A model generated the notes under the pieces. It made no database searches, was not told the DNA's origin, and saw only the letters and a list, made by a program, of their open reading frames with translations. A DNA stretch of 64,000 nucleotides from Pedobacter sp. BMA (GTDB lineage Bacteria; Bacteroidota; Bacteroidia; Sphingobacteriales; Sphingobacteriaceae), in contig NZ_LECU01000005.1 in the NCBI RefSeq assembly GCF_001027745.1, forward strand, positions 434,001 through 498,000, written 5' to 3'. Shown here in pieces: positions 8,368 through 16,996 of this stretch (position 1 is its first letter; every line of letters starts with the position of its first letter). The translations under genes were made by a program, and so were the position numbers.

Positions 8368-11300
8368 ATGAATAAATACGAACATTTAAACACACCCAAA
8401 TTTATGAAAAATTTTAATGGGGCTAGCCGCCCTGTGAAAATAATTATGCGAATAAGCCTGATTTACATCATCACATCTATCCTCTTTATTAATCTCCTAC
8501 AGGCAACGGAAGCCAGTGGGCAAACCGGTCTGGATACCAAAATCAGCCTGAATGCCAGGAACATGCCTCTTAAAGATGTGCTTAAACAAATAGAGCGGAA
8601 AACAGGCGTTAATTTCATCTATACCAATACGGAAAATACCAGTCAGAAAGTTTCAGTCAATAATCATCAGCAATCGGCGCGACTTATTTTGGCCACATTG
8701 CTACAGCAAAGCCATTTGATGATGATCGAAGAAAGCGGCATGCTGATCCTTAAAAACAAACCTGTGGCAGCGAAAATTGCCAAACCGGGTAGCATTGTAG
8801 GCTACATCAAGGATAAGGAGAATGACAAAACCCTGCCATATGCCAATGTAATTTTAAAAGGCGCCAACCGGAAATTTACAACCGATGTGAATGGCTACTT
8901 CATTATTGACAACGTTACTGCCGGAAAGGCTACCCTTGTTGTTACCTATATCGGATACAATACAACCGAATACAGCATCAGCATTGAAGAGAATAAAACC
9001 ACTTCAGTTGAAATTAAAATATCTGGTTTAAGCAATGAAATGAAGGGGATTACAATCAATGGGATCAGACGTGGTGAGGCTGTTGCGCTCAGCAATATGC
9101 GCAATGCCGATAACATTAAATATGTACTCTCAGAAGAGCAGATTGAGCGTTTTCCTGATGCCACGGTAGGTGAAGCCATGCAGCGGGTTCCGGGGATAGC
9201 CATGGATTACAGTTATGGTTTACCCAGAAACATCATCATCAGAGGACTCGATCAGTCGATGGGTTCGGTAACCCTGAACGGAAACAGATTGCCATCAACC
9301 TCAACCAGTTCAAGAGAAATTGACCTGAATGGTATTTTATCCTCCACTGTAGAAGCTATAGAGGTAAACAAAACCTTAACACCTGATATGGATGCAGACG
9401 GAACATCAGGATCTGTAAATATCATTTCGAAAACACCTAAACAAGGTCAGGAGCAACTTCAGCTTAAAGGATCATTCGGGCATAACTTCCTTGTGGATAA
9501 GCAAAACATAGATGGTTCATTAACTTATGGCAAACGCCATAATAAATGGGCTTACCTGGCTGGAATCAATTACAGCAAAAGTTTCAGGGGCGAAGACCGC
9601 GTGCAGAAAGATTATGATACCTATGAAATTAACGGTGAAGAAAAAGTATTGCTCTCTAACCTGGAACTGGAAGGAACTGACCTGCGACGGGAAAACCTGG
9701 GTTTACAGGCAGAACTGGATTTCTTTCCTACAGAAAAAAGCCAGATTTATTTACGCGCATCCTATAATAAGTTCTACGAGTTGCAAACTAGGGGAACAAA
9801 AAGCTACAGCATAGGCGATTATAGTGACCTTAACCACGTTACAGGTGTAAGCATTGGCTCCAGCGGTACACCCAGAAATTACAACCGCGATTTAACCACC
9901 TTCTCCCTGGGCTATAAAACAGATTTCAATAACTGGAAAGCCAATGTGGATTTTACCTATTCGGAAGGGCTATACGATCAGCCACTTTATTTTGATGGTT
10001 ATTTTAACTACTCCGGTTTATCAGCAGCATTAGACGTTTCCAATCCAAGGGCGCCACAATTCGATTTTGGAAACGTAAATCCAAACGACGCATCAAAGTA
10101 TACCACAAATTACTATACCAACCGCCATCAGATTGCGCACGACAAAGACGGACAGGCCTCTGCAAATATTGAACGTACCTTCGATTTAAGTCCGAAAAAC
10201 AAGCTAAACATTAAGTTCGGCGGACGCTATAAATATAAAGAAGATGATCACACCCGCAGCTATTACCAGTACACCTTAAAAAGCGGAACCTTATCCCTCT
10301 CCAATTTCCTGGGTAACTACGAACGTGAGCAGTATTTCGACGGAAACTATAACCTGTCGGGAGCAATTTCAGACGGTTATCTGATGGAGCAATATTACCA
10401 GAATAACAAATCGCTTTTCGTTGAAAATGTGACTTACATCCGCCAGAATACCGATCCGGATTCATACAGCGGAAGTGAAAACCTGGCAGCCGGCTACGGT
10501 ATGGGAAAACTTACGCTCGATAAACTGGATATCATTACTGGTATAAGGTATGAACGCACCGGGTTTAACTACAATGGTAACATTGTAAATTTTGATAATA
10601 CCGGAAATTACGTAAGCACAAACAAAGTGAATACGGCATCATCATTTGCCGGCTTTTTCCCAAGTTTAAATTTAAAATATGCGCTCAGTCAGCGCACCAA
10701 CCTTCGTGCAGCCGTAACAAGATCGCTATCACGCCCGGGCTATTATGATTTAGTGCCATGGCAGGAAGTGGAACCACGCCGTAAACGAATGAAAATCGGT
10801 AACCCTGATCTCGACCAGGCGACTTCAACCAACGTCGACTTCCTTTTTGAGCACTATTTAAAATCATTGGGTCTGATCTCTGGTGGAGTGTTCTATAAAA
10901 ACATTGAAAACTATATCTATGAGAGCATTTATACGCAAGTGGGAGGTAGTTTCAATGGTTATCAGGTTACCCAAACGGTAAATGGAGCCAACGCCCATGT
11001 ATATGGTTATGAGATTGCATGGCAACAACAACTTACCTTCCTTCCCGGTTTTTTAAACGGATTTGGGGTTTATGGAAACTTCACCCAGATCCAGTCAAAG
11101 TTTAAGGTGCCGGGTGTGGTGAGTGAACGTACCGTAAGGTTGCCGTCTATGCGCCCGAAGGTTGGAAACGCTTCCCTGTCTTACGAGAAATATGGTTTCT
11201 CAGGTCGTTTGTCACTTAATTTCTATGATACATTTATCTCCGAGCTTGCCGAAACAGAAGCCAACGATTTAATGGAAAAAGGAAGAGTTCAGTTAGATTT

Positions 11301-11463
11301 CTCTGCATCGCAAAAAATCAACAAACACTTTTCAATCTTTATTGGTATCAGCAACATCAACAATGCCCAGATTATACTTGATTATGGCGACGGAAGGCCA
11401 AATGACCATAAATATTACTCATCATGGGCGAACATAGGCTTTAAATATACCCCGTTTTATTAA
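8368..11463 (+). CDS. TonB-dependent receptor with STN domain
   Basis: Outer-membrane TonB-dependent importer, not a SusC. Order: signal peptide (to about residue 50, after an N-terminal extension; Met13 at 8404 is an alternative start), STN domain (about 55-110), carboxypeptidase-D-like domain (about 140-212), plug (about 235-345, with EQIERFPDATVGEAMQRVPG and GSVNIISKTP) and a barrel ending in IGFKYTPFY. The plug resembles the TonB-Xanth-Caul type of receptor, which is often paired with an exported hydrolase. Here the phosphoesterase gene follows after 7 bp, so the cargo may be released by that enzyme. Control by the sigma/FecR pair upstream is inferred from gene order. Confidence 0.92.
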   Translation: MNKYEHLNTPKFMKNFNGASRPVKIIMRISLIYIITSILFINLLQATEASGQTGLDTKISLNARNMPLKDVLKQIERKTGVNFIYTNTENTSQKVSVNNHQQSARLILATLLQQSHLMMIEESGMLILKNKPVAAKIAKPGSIVGYIKDKENDKTLPYANVILKGANRKFTTDVNGYFIIDNVTAGKATLVVTYIGYNTTEYSISIEENKTTSVEIKISGLSNEMKGITINGIRRGEAVALSNMRNADNIKYVLSEEQIERFPDATVGEAMQRVPGIAMDYSYGLPRNIIIRGLDQSMGSVTLNGNRLPSTSTSSREIDLNGILSSTVEAIEVNKTLTPDMDADGTSGSVNIISKTPKQGQEQLQLKGSFGHNFLVDKQNIDGSLTYGKRHNKWAYLAGINYSKSFRGEDRVQKDYDTYEINGEEKVLLSNLELEGTDLRRENLGLQAELDFFPTEKSQIYLRASYNKFYELQTRGTKSYSIGDYSDLNHVTGVSIGSSGTPRNYNRDLTTFSLGYKTDFNNWKANVDFTYSEGLYDQPLYFDGYFNYSGLSAALDVSNPRAPQFDFGNVNPNDASKYTTNYYTNRHQIAHDKDGQASANIERTFDLSPKNKLNIKFGGRYKYKEDDHTRSYYQYTLKSGTLSLSNFLGNYEREQYFDGNYNLSGAISDGYLMEQYYQNNKSLFVENVTYIRQNTDPDSYSGSENLAAGYGMGKLTLDKLDIITGIRYERTGFNYNGNIVNFDNTGNYVSTNKVNTASSFAGFFPSLNLKYALSQRTNLRAAVTRSLSRPGYYDLVPWQEVEPRRKRMKIGNPDLDQATSTNVDFLFEHYLKSLGLISGGVFYKNIENYIYESIYTQVGGSFNGYQVTQTVNGANAHVYGYEIAWQQQLTFLPGFLNGFGVYGNFTQIQSKFKVPGVVSERTVRLPSMRPKVGNASLSYEKYGFSGRLSLNFYDTFISELAETEANDLMEKGRVQLDFSASQKINKHFSIFIGISNINNAQIILDYGDGRPNDHKYYSSWANIGFKYTPFY

Positions 11464-11470
11464 ACTACAA

Positions 11471-12748
11471 ATGAAAAGAATTATCTTAAAAATAAGCCTT
11501 CTGGCTATCCTATGCAGTACTTATCAGCGAAGTGCAGCACAGTCGTTCAAAGCTACAGCAATACCCGACCGGATTATCTTAACCTGGTCTGGCGATCCGG
11601 CAACCACACAGTCGGTAACCTGGAGAACCGATTCAACTGTTAAAACCAGCTTTGCACAAATCCTGGCCGAAAACAGTTCGCCAAAGCTCGAAAAACCCGC
11701 ATCAAAAGAATATACGGCAAACGGTACCGTGCTGAAAGGCAAAGAATACGAAGCCGCAAATTACCACAGTGTAACCTTCGATCAGTTACAGCCCGATCAG
11801 GTATACACCTACCGTGTGGGCGACGGACAAAACTGGAGCGAATGGTTCCAGTTTAAAACTGGACCGGCAAAGGTTCAGCCTTTTTCATTCATCTATCTCG
11901 GTGATGCGCAGAATGACATCAGATCCAAATGGTCGAGGGTAATCAGAAAAGCATTTGCTACCCACGGCGATGCCCGCTTCATTGTACATGCCGGAGATTT
12001 AATCAACCGTTCTAACAATGACAACGAATGGGGCGAATGGCATTTTGGAGGCGGGTTCATCAACGGGATGATCCCCAGTATTCCTTCATCAGGCAATCAT
12101 GAATATTTTCGCGACGAACAAAAAGCACTTACCCTTGATCCGCACTGGCAGGCCCAATACACCCTGCCGCAAAATGGTCCGGAAGGCTTGAAAGAATCGG
12201 TTTATTATACTGATTATTCCAATGTACGCATCATTTCCCTCAACTCTCAAATGATTGTACTGGATTCCAACTCCATGAAAATACAGGCAAAATGGCTGGA
12301 AGAGGTATTGAAGAACAATCCGCAAAAATGGACCATGATCACCTATCACCATCCCATTTATTCAACGGCAAAAGGGCGTGACAACAAAGAATTCAGGGAG
12401 CTCTTTAAGCCCTTGTTCGATAAATATCATGTAGACCTGCTGTTGCAGGGACACGACCATACCTATAGCCGCGGACAAAATCTGCCTTTTGGCACTTCGG
12501 GAAAGGTAGGCGGACCGATGTATGTGGTTTCAGTTGCCGGACCAAAAATGTACAAGGTTGATGTAAACCCCAAATGGATGGATGTTTTTGCTGAGGATAC
12601 ACAATTATTCCAGATCATTTCTGTTGATGGTGAAGACCTGAAGTATACGGCTTACAAAGCATCAGGAGAAGTTTTCGATGAGTTTAAACTCAAAAAGAAA
12701 TCAAAAAACCAGGCGGCAGAATTTACCGATTTAAGAAAAAAGAAATAA
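11471..12748 (+). CDS. Exported metallophosphoesterase with purple-acid-phosphatase-like N-terminal domain
   Basis: Secreted dinuclear-metal phosphoesterase. A signal peptide (1-23, ending SAAQS) leads to a fibronectin-III-like N-terminal domain (about 28-135) and a calcineurin-like catalytic domain. Metal motifs are in order: YLGD (first Asp), HAGDLIN, SGNHE, YHHP and GHDH. Purple acid phosphatases carry GDxxY at the second motif to supply the iron tyrosinate; here the position is Asn (GDLIN), so the protein is related to that family but should lack the purple Fe-Tyr site. It is translationally close to the receptor upstream (7 bp). The substrate is probably an organic phosphate, which is inference. 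Confidence 0.9.
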   Translation: MKRIILKISLLAILCSTYQRSAAQSFKATAIPDRIILTWSGDPATTQSVTWRTDSTVKTSFAQILAENSSPKLEKPASKEYTANGTVLKGKEYEAANYHSVTFDQLQPDQVYTYRVGDGQNWSEWFQFKTGPAKVQPFSFIYLGDAQNDIRSKWSRVIRKAFATHGDARFIVHAGDLINRSNNDNEWGEWHFGGGFINGMIPSIPSSGNHEYFRDEQKALTLDPHWQAQYTLPQNGPEGLKESVYYTDYSNVRIISLNSQMIVLDSNSMKIQAKWLEEVLKNNPQKWTMITYHHPIYSTAKGRDNKEFRELFKPLFDKYHVDLLLQGHDHTYSRGQNLPFGTSGKVGGPMYVVSVAGPKMYKVDVNPKWMDVFAEDTQLFQIISVDGEDLKYTAYKASGEVFDEFKLKKKSKNQAAEFTDLRKKK

Positions 12749-12763
12749 ATTAATTACGCTCCC

Positions 12764-12819
12764 GGGGCATCTGAAACGGTTGGTTGGATGACCAATGTTT
12801 AGGGTGCCCCTTTTTTTTT
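12764..12819 (+). terminator. Intrinsic terminator after the phosphoesterase gene
   Basis: GGGGCA at 12764-12769 pairs with TGCCCC at 12805-12810, followed by nine T. The loop is large and partly self-complementary. It closes the sigma/FecR/receptor/phosphoesterase operon. Confidence 0.7.
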
Positions 12820-12862
12820 ACTACAGCAACATAAACTTAACATATAAATTTCCGTTTAGCCT

Positions 12863-12884
12863 CTGCTAATTTTTATATTAGCAG
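12863..12884 (+). promoter_or_regulatory. Stem-loop directly upstream of the SGNH hydrolase start
   Basis: CTGCTAAT (12863-12870) and ATTAGCAG (12877-12884) form a perfect 8-bp stem with a 6-nt loop. The stem ends 3 nt before the ATG at 12888, so it would cover the ribosome-binding region if transcribed. A translational control role, or an operator, is possible. There is no T-run after it. Confidence 0.4.
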
Positions 12885-12887
12885 GAT

Positions 12888-13493
12888 ATGTATTGGTACG
12901 AAGAAGAGGTCAGGCAACTTGAAAACAGGCAACGTGGAAATAAGGCCGATCCGGGTATTATATTTTATGGCAGTTCTTCCATCCGCATGTGGGACAGCCT
13001 GAAATCTGATTTTCCCGATCGCAGGGTTACTAACTTTGGTTTCGGAGGTTCTACCCTCGCGGCCTGCGTGTGGTTTTTCGATCGCATATTCACGGAGTTC
13101 AATCCGCAGGCATTTGTATTTTATGCCGGTGATAATGATCTGGGCGATGGCCGTCATCCCGAAGAGGTGTTTATCTTCTTCCAACAGCTGATGGCGGCGA
13201 CCACATCAAAATTCGGAAACATCCCCTGCTTTTTTGTTTCACTGAAACCCAGTCTGAGCCGCTGGCACCAGGCCGATCAGTTCCGTTATGCCAATAACCT
13301 GATTGAGAGTGAAATTATCAAACTGCAAAACAACTGGAACTTTATCGACGTATTCAGTAAAATGCTTAACAAATCCGGAAATCCCGAACCATCCTTGTTT
13401 CAGGGTGACGGACTCCACCTTACAGCATCCGGTTATCAGCTCTGGAAAGAAATCATCACGCAGAAACTAAATAATTCATTACCAATTTATTAA
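12888..13493 (+). CDS. SGNH/GDSL-type hydrolase
   Basis: Probable cytoplasmic esterase or lipase of the SGNH fold; no signal peptide is seen. Block I is IIFYGSSSIRMW (catalytic Ser in GSS near residue 28), block II FGFGGSTL, block III AGDNDLGDG, and block V DGLHLTASGY with the catalytic Asp and His near the C-terminus. At 201 residues it is a compact single domain. Similar proteins act on acetyl groups of carbohydrates or on lysophospholipids, but the substrate cannot be told here. It is followed 52 bp later by an alpha/beta hydrolase, so the two may be co-transcribed. Confidence 0.88.
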   Translation: MYWYEEEVRQLENRQRGNKADPGIIFYGSSSIRMWDSLKSDFPDRRVTNFGFGGSTLAACVWFFDRIFTEFNPQAFVFYAGDNDLGDGRHPEEVFIFFQQLMAATTSKFGNIPCFFVSLKPSLSRWHQADQFRYANNLIESEIIKLQNNWNFIDVFSKMLNKSGNPEPSLFQGDGLHLTASGYQLWKEIITQKLNNSLPIY

Positions 13494-13545
13494 CAATCAG
13501 GTAATAAGTTGTCACTAATTTTCCCTCAAAAGCGACAGGCAAAAA

Positions 13546-14274
13546 ATGAACAGGGAATACCATAAATGGTTCAGCCAAAACCTCCAGCGCGATATGGAGC
13601 TCTTGGTTTTTGGTTACGGAGGTAGTCCTGTATTACTTTTCCCTACACGTATGGCCCGCTTTTATGATTATGAGAATTGGGGAATCATCGCATCCTTAGC
13701 CCACAAAATAGAAAGTGGTACGATCCAGGTTTTCTGTGTAGACAGCATAGACCGTGAAAGTTTCTATAACGAAGATGTTTTCCCTTCGGTAAGAATTGAA
13801 CGTCACCTGCAATATGAGCAATACCTGCTCGAAGAAGTAGTTCCGCTTATTCAGCAGAAAAATAACAGTACTTCGCTTGCTGCTGCGGGTTTCAGCATGG
13901 GCGCCTATCATGCCGTTAACCTGGCGCTTAAATACCCTACCCTGTTTAATAAAACGGTAGGCATCAGCGGCCGCTACGACCTTACCCATACCCCCGGACA
14001 TTATAAAGATTTGCTTAATGGTTTTCACAACGAGAAGGTATATTTCAATATGCCCACACAATATCTCGCCAATCTAAACGACAGCCTCCTGCTCAATCAG
14101 CTTAAACAAATGGAGATTATTCTGGCTGTTGGCGAAACAGATCCGTTTTTACCGGAAAATCAACAGCTGAGCGCGCTGCTTTGGGAAAAGGGAATCAGAA
14201 ACGAGTGCCACACCTGGGAGAGTGATGCACACCGCCCTTATTTCTGGCGCAAAATGGCACCCTTTTACATCTGA
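13546..14274 (+). CDS. Alpha/beta hydrolase, putative esterase (COG4947-like)
   Basis: Single-domain alpha/beta hydrolase of 242 residues without a signal peptide. The nucleophile elbow is GFSMGAY (Ser near residue 118), the acid is probably in the VGETDPFLPEN segment (about 196-206), and the His is in SDAHRPYFW near the C-terminus. The HKWFSQNLQRDMELLVFGYGG start resembles small cytosolic esterases annotated as COG4947. The upstream SGNH gene suggests a shared deacylation role, though no direct partner is visible. It converges on the sulfatase gene across a symmetrical terminator. Confidence 0.82.
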   Translation: MNREYHKWFSQNLQRDMELLVFGYGGSPVLLFPTRMARFYDYENWGIIASLAHKIESGTIQVFCVDSIDRESFYNEDVFPSVRIERHLQYEQYLLEEVVPLIQQKNNSTSLAAAGFSMGAYHAVNLALKYPTLFNKTVGISGRYDLTHTPGHYKDLLNGFHNEKVYFNMPTQYLANLNDSLLLNQLKQMEIILAVGETDPFLPENQQLSALLWEKGIRNECHTWESDAHRPYFWRKMAPFYI

Positions 14275-14284
14275 GTTATTTTTG

Positions 14285-14328
14285 CCGCAGATTCTCAAAT
14301 GTTATTATTTCAATCCGAGAATCTGCGG
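14285..14328. terminator. Bidirectional terminator between convergent genes
   Basis: Perfect 12-bp inverted repeat CCGCAGATTCTC (14285-14296) and GAGAATCTGCGG (14317-14328) with a 20-nt loop, between the stop codons of the esterase (plus) and the sulfatase (minus). T-tracts are weak on both sides. Confidence 0.65.
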
Positions 14329-14335
14329 AATATCA

Positions 14336-15982
14336 CTAAATCTTTTGATCAAAAATCTTTAGTGCTTCCTGATCGTCAAATTCGACAATCAGTTTTTTAA
14401 GTTTTGCTTTCAGATCAGCCGTTAATTTCTCCTGTCCTTTTTGTCCATACATATTTTTAACTTGTTTTGGATCTGATTGATTGTCAAACAACTCCCAGCT
14501 GTTCACCTCACCATAAAAACGTGCAAGGGTATAACGGTCGCTTCTGATTCCAAAATGCGGATGCACATGATGAGGCTGTGGAAATTCATAGTAATGGTAA
14601 TAAGCATCTTTTCTCCAGTTAGTAACTGCCTTTTCATCTTTTAGCAAAGGAAGTAACGATTTACCTTGCATATCGGCAGGCACTTTAATACCCGCAGCAT
14701 CTAAAATGGTTGGCGCCCAATCGTTATTCAGTACAATTTTATCAGTGGTGGTACCTGCCTTGGTAAGTTTCGGGTAACGAACAATCATGGGTACATGGAT
14801 GGATTCTTCATAAACAAAACGTTTGTCGAACCAGCCATGCTCTCCCATATAAAAACCATTATCAGAAGCATAAATCACAATCGTATTTTCACTTAATCCA
14901 GTCGCATCCAGATAATCCAGCATCTTACCGATATTGCGGTCGAGCGAATTGGCTGTGGCAAGGTAGTCTTTCATATACCGCTGAAACTTCCATTCTACCA
15001 AAGCTTTTCCCTCCAGTTTCAATGAATCAAACTCCCGTGTAACCTTGCCATAATAGGCTGAGTAAGCTTTGCGCTGTTCATCGTTCAACCTGCCAAACTG
15101 CCTCGATCCAAATTGCTTCTGCAGTGCGGCCTTTTCTTCCGGTGTTTTGGCTGCCTGGAACAGCTTATTAAGTTCCTTTTGTGATGGCGCATTCGCTGCG
15201 GGTTTGTCGAAACTCGCATGAACTTTCAGATCGCTGGTCAGGTTCATGGTTTTATCAATCGTCATATCCTGATCTTTTGCCGCTAAACGGGTTTCATAGT
15301 GATCATAAAAGGTAGAAGGTAGCGGAAACTTAATTTTATCGTAGGCACCCAGATCCTGAAGATCAGGCTCCCACGACCGGTGCGTCGCTTTTTCACCAAC
15401 CACCAAAAAAAATGGTTTAGAGGGGTCGCGCTTTTCAATCCATTGTTTGGTCAAATCAGTAATGATATTGGTTACATAGCCCTCTTTTTGTGTTGTATCC
15501 CCTGCCGAACTAATGAAATCCGGATTGAAATACTGCCCCTGTCCGTTCAGGATATTATAATAATCAAACCCTTTAGGCAGATTACCCAGGTGCCATTTAC
15601 CCAGCCAGGCAGTTTGATAACTGGCCTGCTGAAGCAGAACAGAAAATAATGTCTGGTTGGTATCAAACTTCTGCTCATTTAGCGGATAACCATTTTTGTG
15701 GCTATACTTACCTGTTAAAAGTGTTGCACGGCTTGGTCCGCAAATGGCATTAGTAACGACGGCATTATTGAACCGGACGCCTTGCTTCGCGAGCCGGTCG
15801 ATGTTCGGCGTCTTTGCGATTTTAGCACCATAAGCTCCAACGGTTTGATAAGCATGATCATCAGAAAGGATAAAAATAATATTAGGCCTGTTCGGGATTT
15901 GCTGAGCCTTTAGTTGCTGAGCAGATCCACATACACTGATGAACCCAATCAGGGTGCTTAGAAAATTACGATAGTTTTTCAT
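14336..15982 (-). CDS. Exported type I sulfatase (S1 family, GlcNAc-6-sulfatase-like)
   Basis: Formylglycine-dependent sulfatase. The signal peptide ends near LKAQQ and the mature protein starts with NRPNIIFILSDDHAYQ (metal-binding Asp pair at 41-42 from Met15982). The CGPSR pentapeptide (Cys81) is the site converted to formylglycine, followed by the usual TGKYSHKNG. GKWHLG and ASDNGFYMGEHGWFDKRF near the middle resemble S1_11 sulfatases acting on 6-O-sulfated N-acetylglucosamine; this substrate is an inference. The frame extends 10 codons upstream, but Met15982 begins a proper signal peptide. The maturation enzyme is not recognisable in the window (see the SUMF1-like gene at 47293). Confidence 0.92.
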   Translation of the reverse strand: MKNYRNFLSTLIGFISVCGSAQQLKAQQIPNRPNIIFILSDDHAYQTVGAYGAKIAKTPNIDRLAKQGVRFNNAVVTNAICGPSRATLLTGKYSHKNGYPLNEQKFDTNQTLFSVLLQQASYQTAWLGKWHLGNLPKGFDYYNILNGQGQYFNPDFISSAGDTTQKEGYVTNIITDLTKQWIEKRDPSKPFFLVVGEKATHRSWEPDLQDLGAYDKIKFPLPSTFYDHYETRLAAKDQDMTIDKTMNLTSDLKVHASFDKPAANAPSQKELNKLFQAAKTPEEKAALQKQFGSRQFGRLNDEQRKAYSAYYGKVTREFDSLKLEGKALVEWKFQRYMKDYLATANSLDRNIGKMLDYLDATGLSENTIVIYASDNGFYMGEHGWFDKRFVYEESIHVPMIVRYPKLTKAGTTTDKIVLNNDWAPTILDAAGIKVPADMQGKSLLPLLKDEKAVTNWRKDAYYHYYEFPQPHHVHPHFGIRSDRYTLARFYGEVNSWELFDNQSDPKQVKNMYGQKGQEKLTADLKAKLKKLIVEFDDQEALKIFDQKI

Positions 15983-16068
15983 ATTCCAAATGCCGCTATC
16001 ATTATGCGCCAAATATATAAAAGAATTTTAAAAACTACCAAAATAGTAGACTTAACGTTAAAGATCTA

Positions 16069-16100
16069 GGATGAATATCCGTTGCTACAGATATTCATCC
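16069..16100 (-). terminator. Stem-loop after the carbonic anhydrase gene
   Basis: Perfect 11-bp inverted repeat GGATGAATATC (16069-16079) and GATATTCATCC (16090-16100), 24 nt beyond the stop codon. The U-tract on the minus strand is poor, so termination strength is uncertain. Confidence 0.5.
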
Positions 16101-16124
16101 ATTTATTGTCGACTGATCTGTAAT

Positions 16125-16895
16125 TTACAGGTAGGTAACTTTCCCAGAATCCATCGCATATACTGCTCCCTTAATAATGATCTCCTTATTCTTTTCCATT
16201 TCGGCAAGCACAGGGCTCAGCTTCCGTATATCTGCTGTAATTTGCTTCACGTTTTCGATGCACACAGCATGTACATAGGCTTCATTTTTTGATGTCCTGT
16301 CACCTTCAGCCTTCGCCGCAACCACTGCAGGCTTTATTTTTGCCAGCAAACTGGTAATGTTTCCAAGTTTAACATCATCTATAGCCGATTTAACTGCACC
16401 GCAATGTTCATGTCCTAAAACGAGAACCAGCTTTGCTCCGGATACTTTACAGCTATATTCCATACTGGCCAGCTGATCGGTATTGAGCACATTCCCCGCA
16501 ACCCGGCCAACAAAAACATCACCTATACCGCGGTGAAAAACATCCTCAACCGGCACCCTTGAATCAATACATGAAAGGATAACAGCTTTTGGGTATTGCC
16601 CTAACGCAGCCTGACGAACACGCTCTGAAGTATTCCTCACCGTAAGCCTGTCTTCCACAAAATCCTCATTTCCATCTTTCAACAAAGCAAGTACATCTTC
16701 CGGTTTAAGCAGGGCCTGCTGCTCTTTACTGAGTACCTTATTTTCCAATACATCGCTACTATCGATCTCTATCGAATCATCTGAAGAAATTTCTTTTGCT
16801 GTTGCCTGAGACTTCTGATCAGGGGTATTATTACAGGCCCCAAATAAGAAAACCAGCATAATAAACACTGGAAAAGTGGAAAAAATGTTTTTCAT
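16125..16895 (-). CDS. Beta-class carbonic anhydrase, predicted lipoprotein
   Basis: Zinc enzyme interconverting CO2 and bicarbonate. The beta-class site is complete: Cys109 with Asp111 and Arg113 (SCIDSR), and His162/Cys165 (GHEHCG). The N-terminus is a lipoprotein signal with the lipobox LFGAC (Cys21) followed by a charged, low-complexity linker of about 45 residues, so the enzyme should be anchored in the envelope rather than cytosolic. It is flanked by unrelated genes (sulfatase, MocR regulator). An exported CA could supply bicarbonate to transporters or buffer the periplasm; this role is inference. Confidence 0.92.
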   Translation of the reverse strand: MKNIFSTFPVFIMLVFLFGACNNTPDQKSQATAKEISSDDSIEIDSSDVLENKVLSKEQQALLKPEDVLALLKDGNEDFVEDRLTVRNTSERVRQAALGQYPKAVILSCIDSRVPVEDVFHRGIGDVFVGRVAGNVLNTDQLASMEYSCKVSGAKLVLVLGHEHCGAVKSAIDDVKLGNITSLLAKIKPAVVAAKAEGDRTSKNEAYVHAVCIENVKQITADIRKLSPVLAEMEKNKEIIIKGAVYAMDSGKVTYL

Positions 16896-16996
16896 GGTGA
16901 TATTGATTAAGTTTATTAAACTAAAAATATAAAAAAATCTCCGTCAATTAAAACATAAACATATGGACTATAGACACATGCAATAAAGTTAATCCG

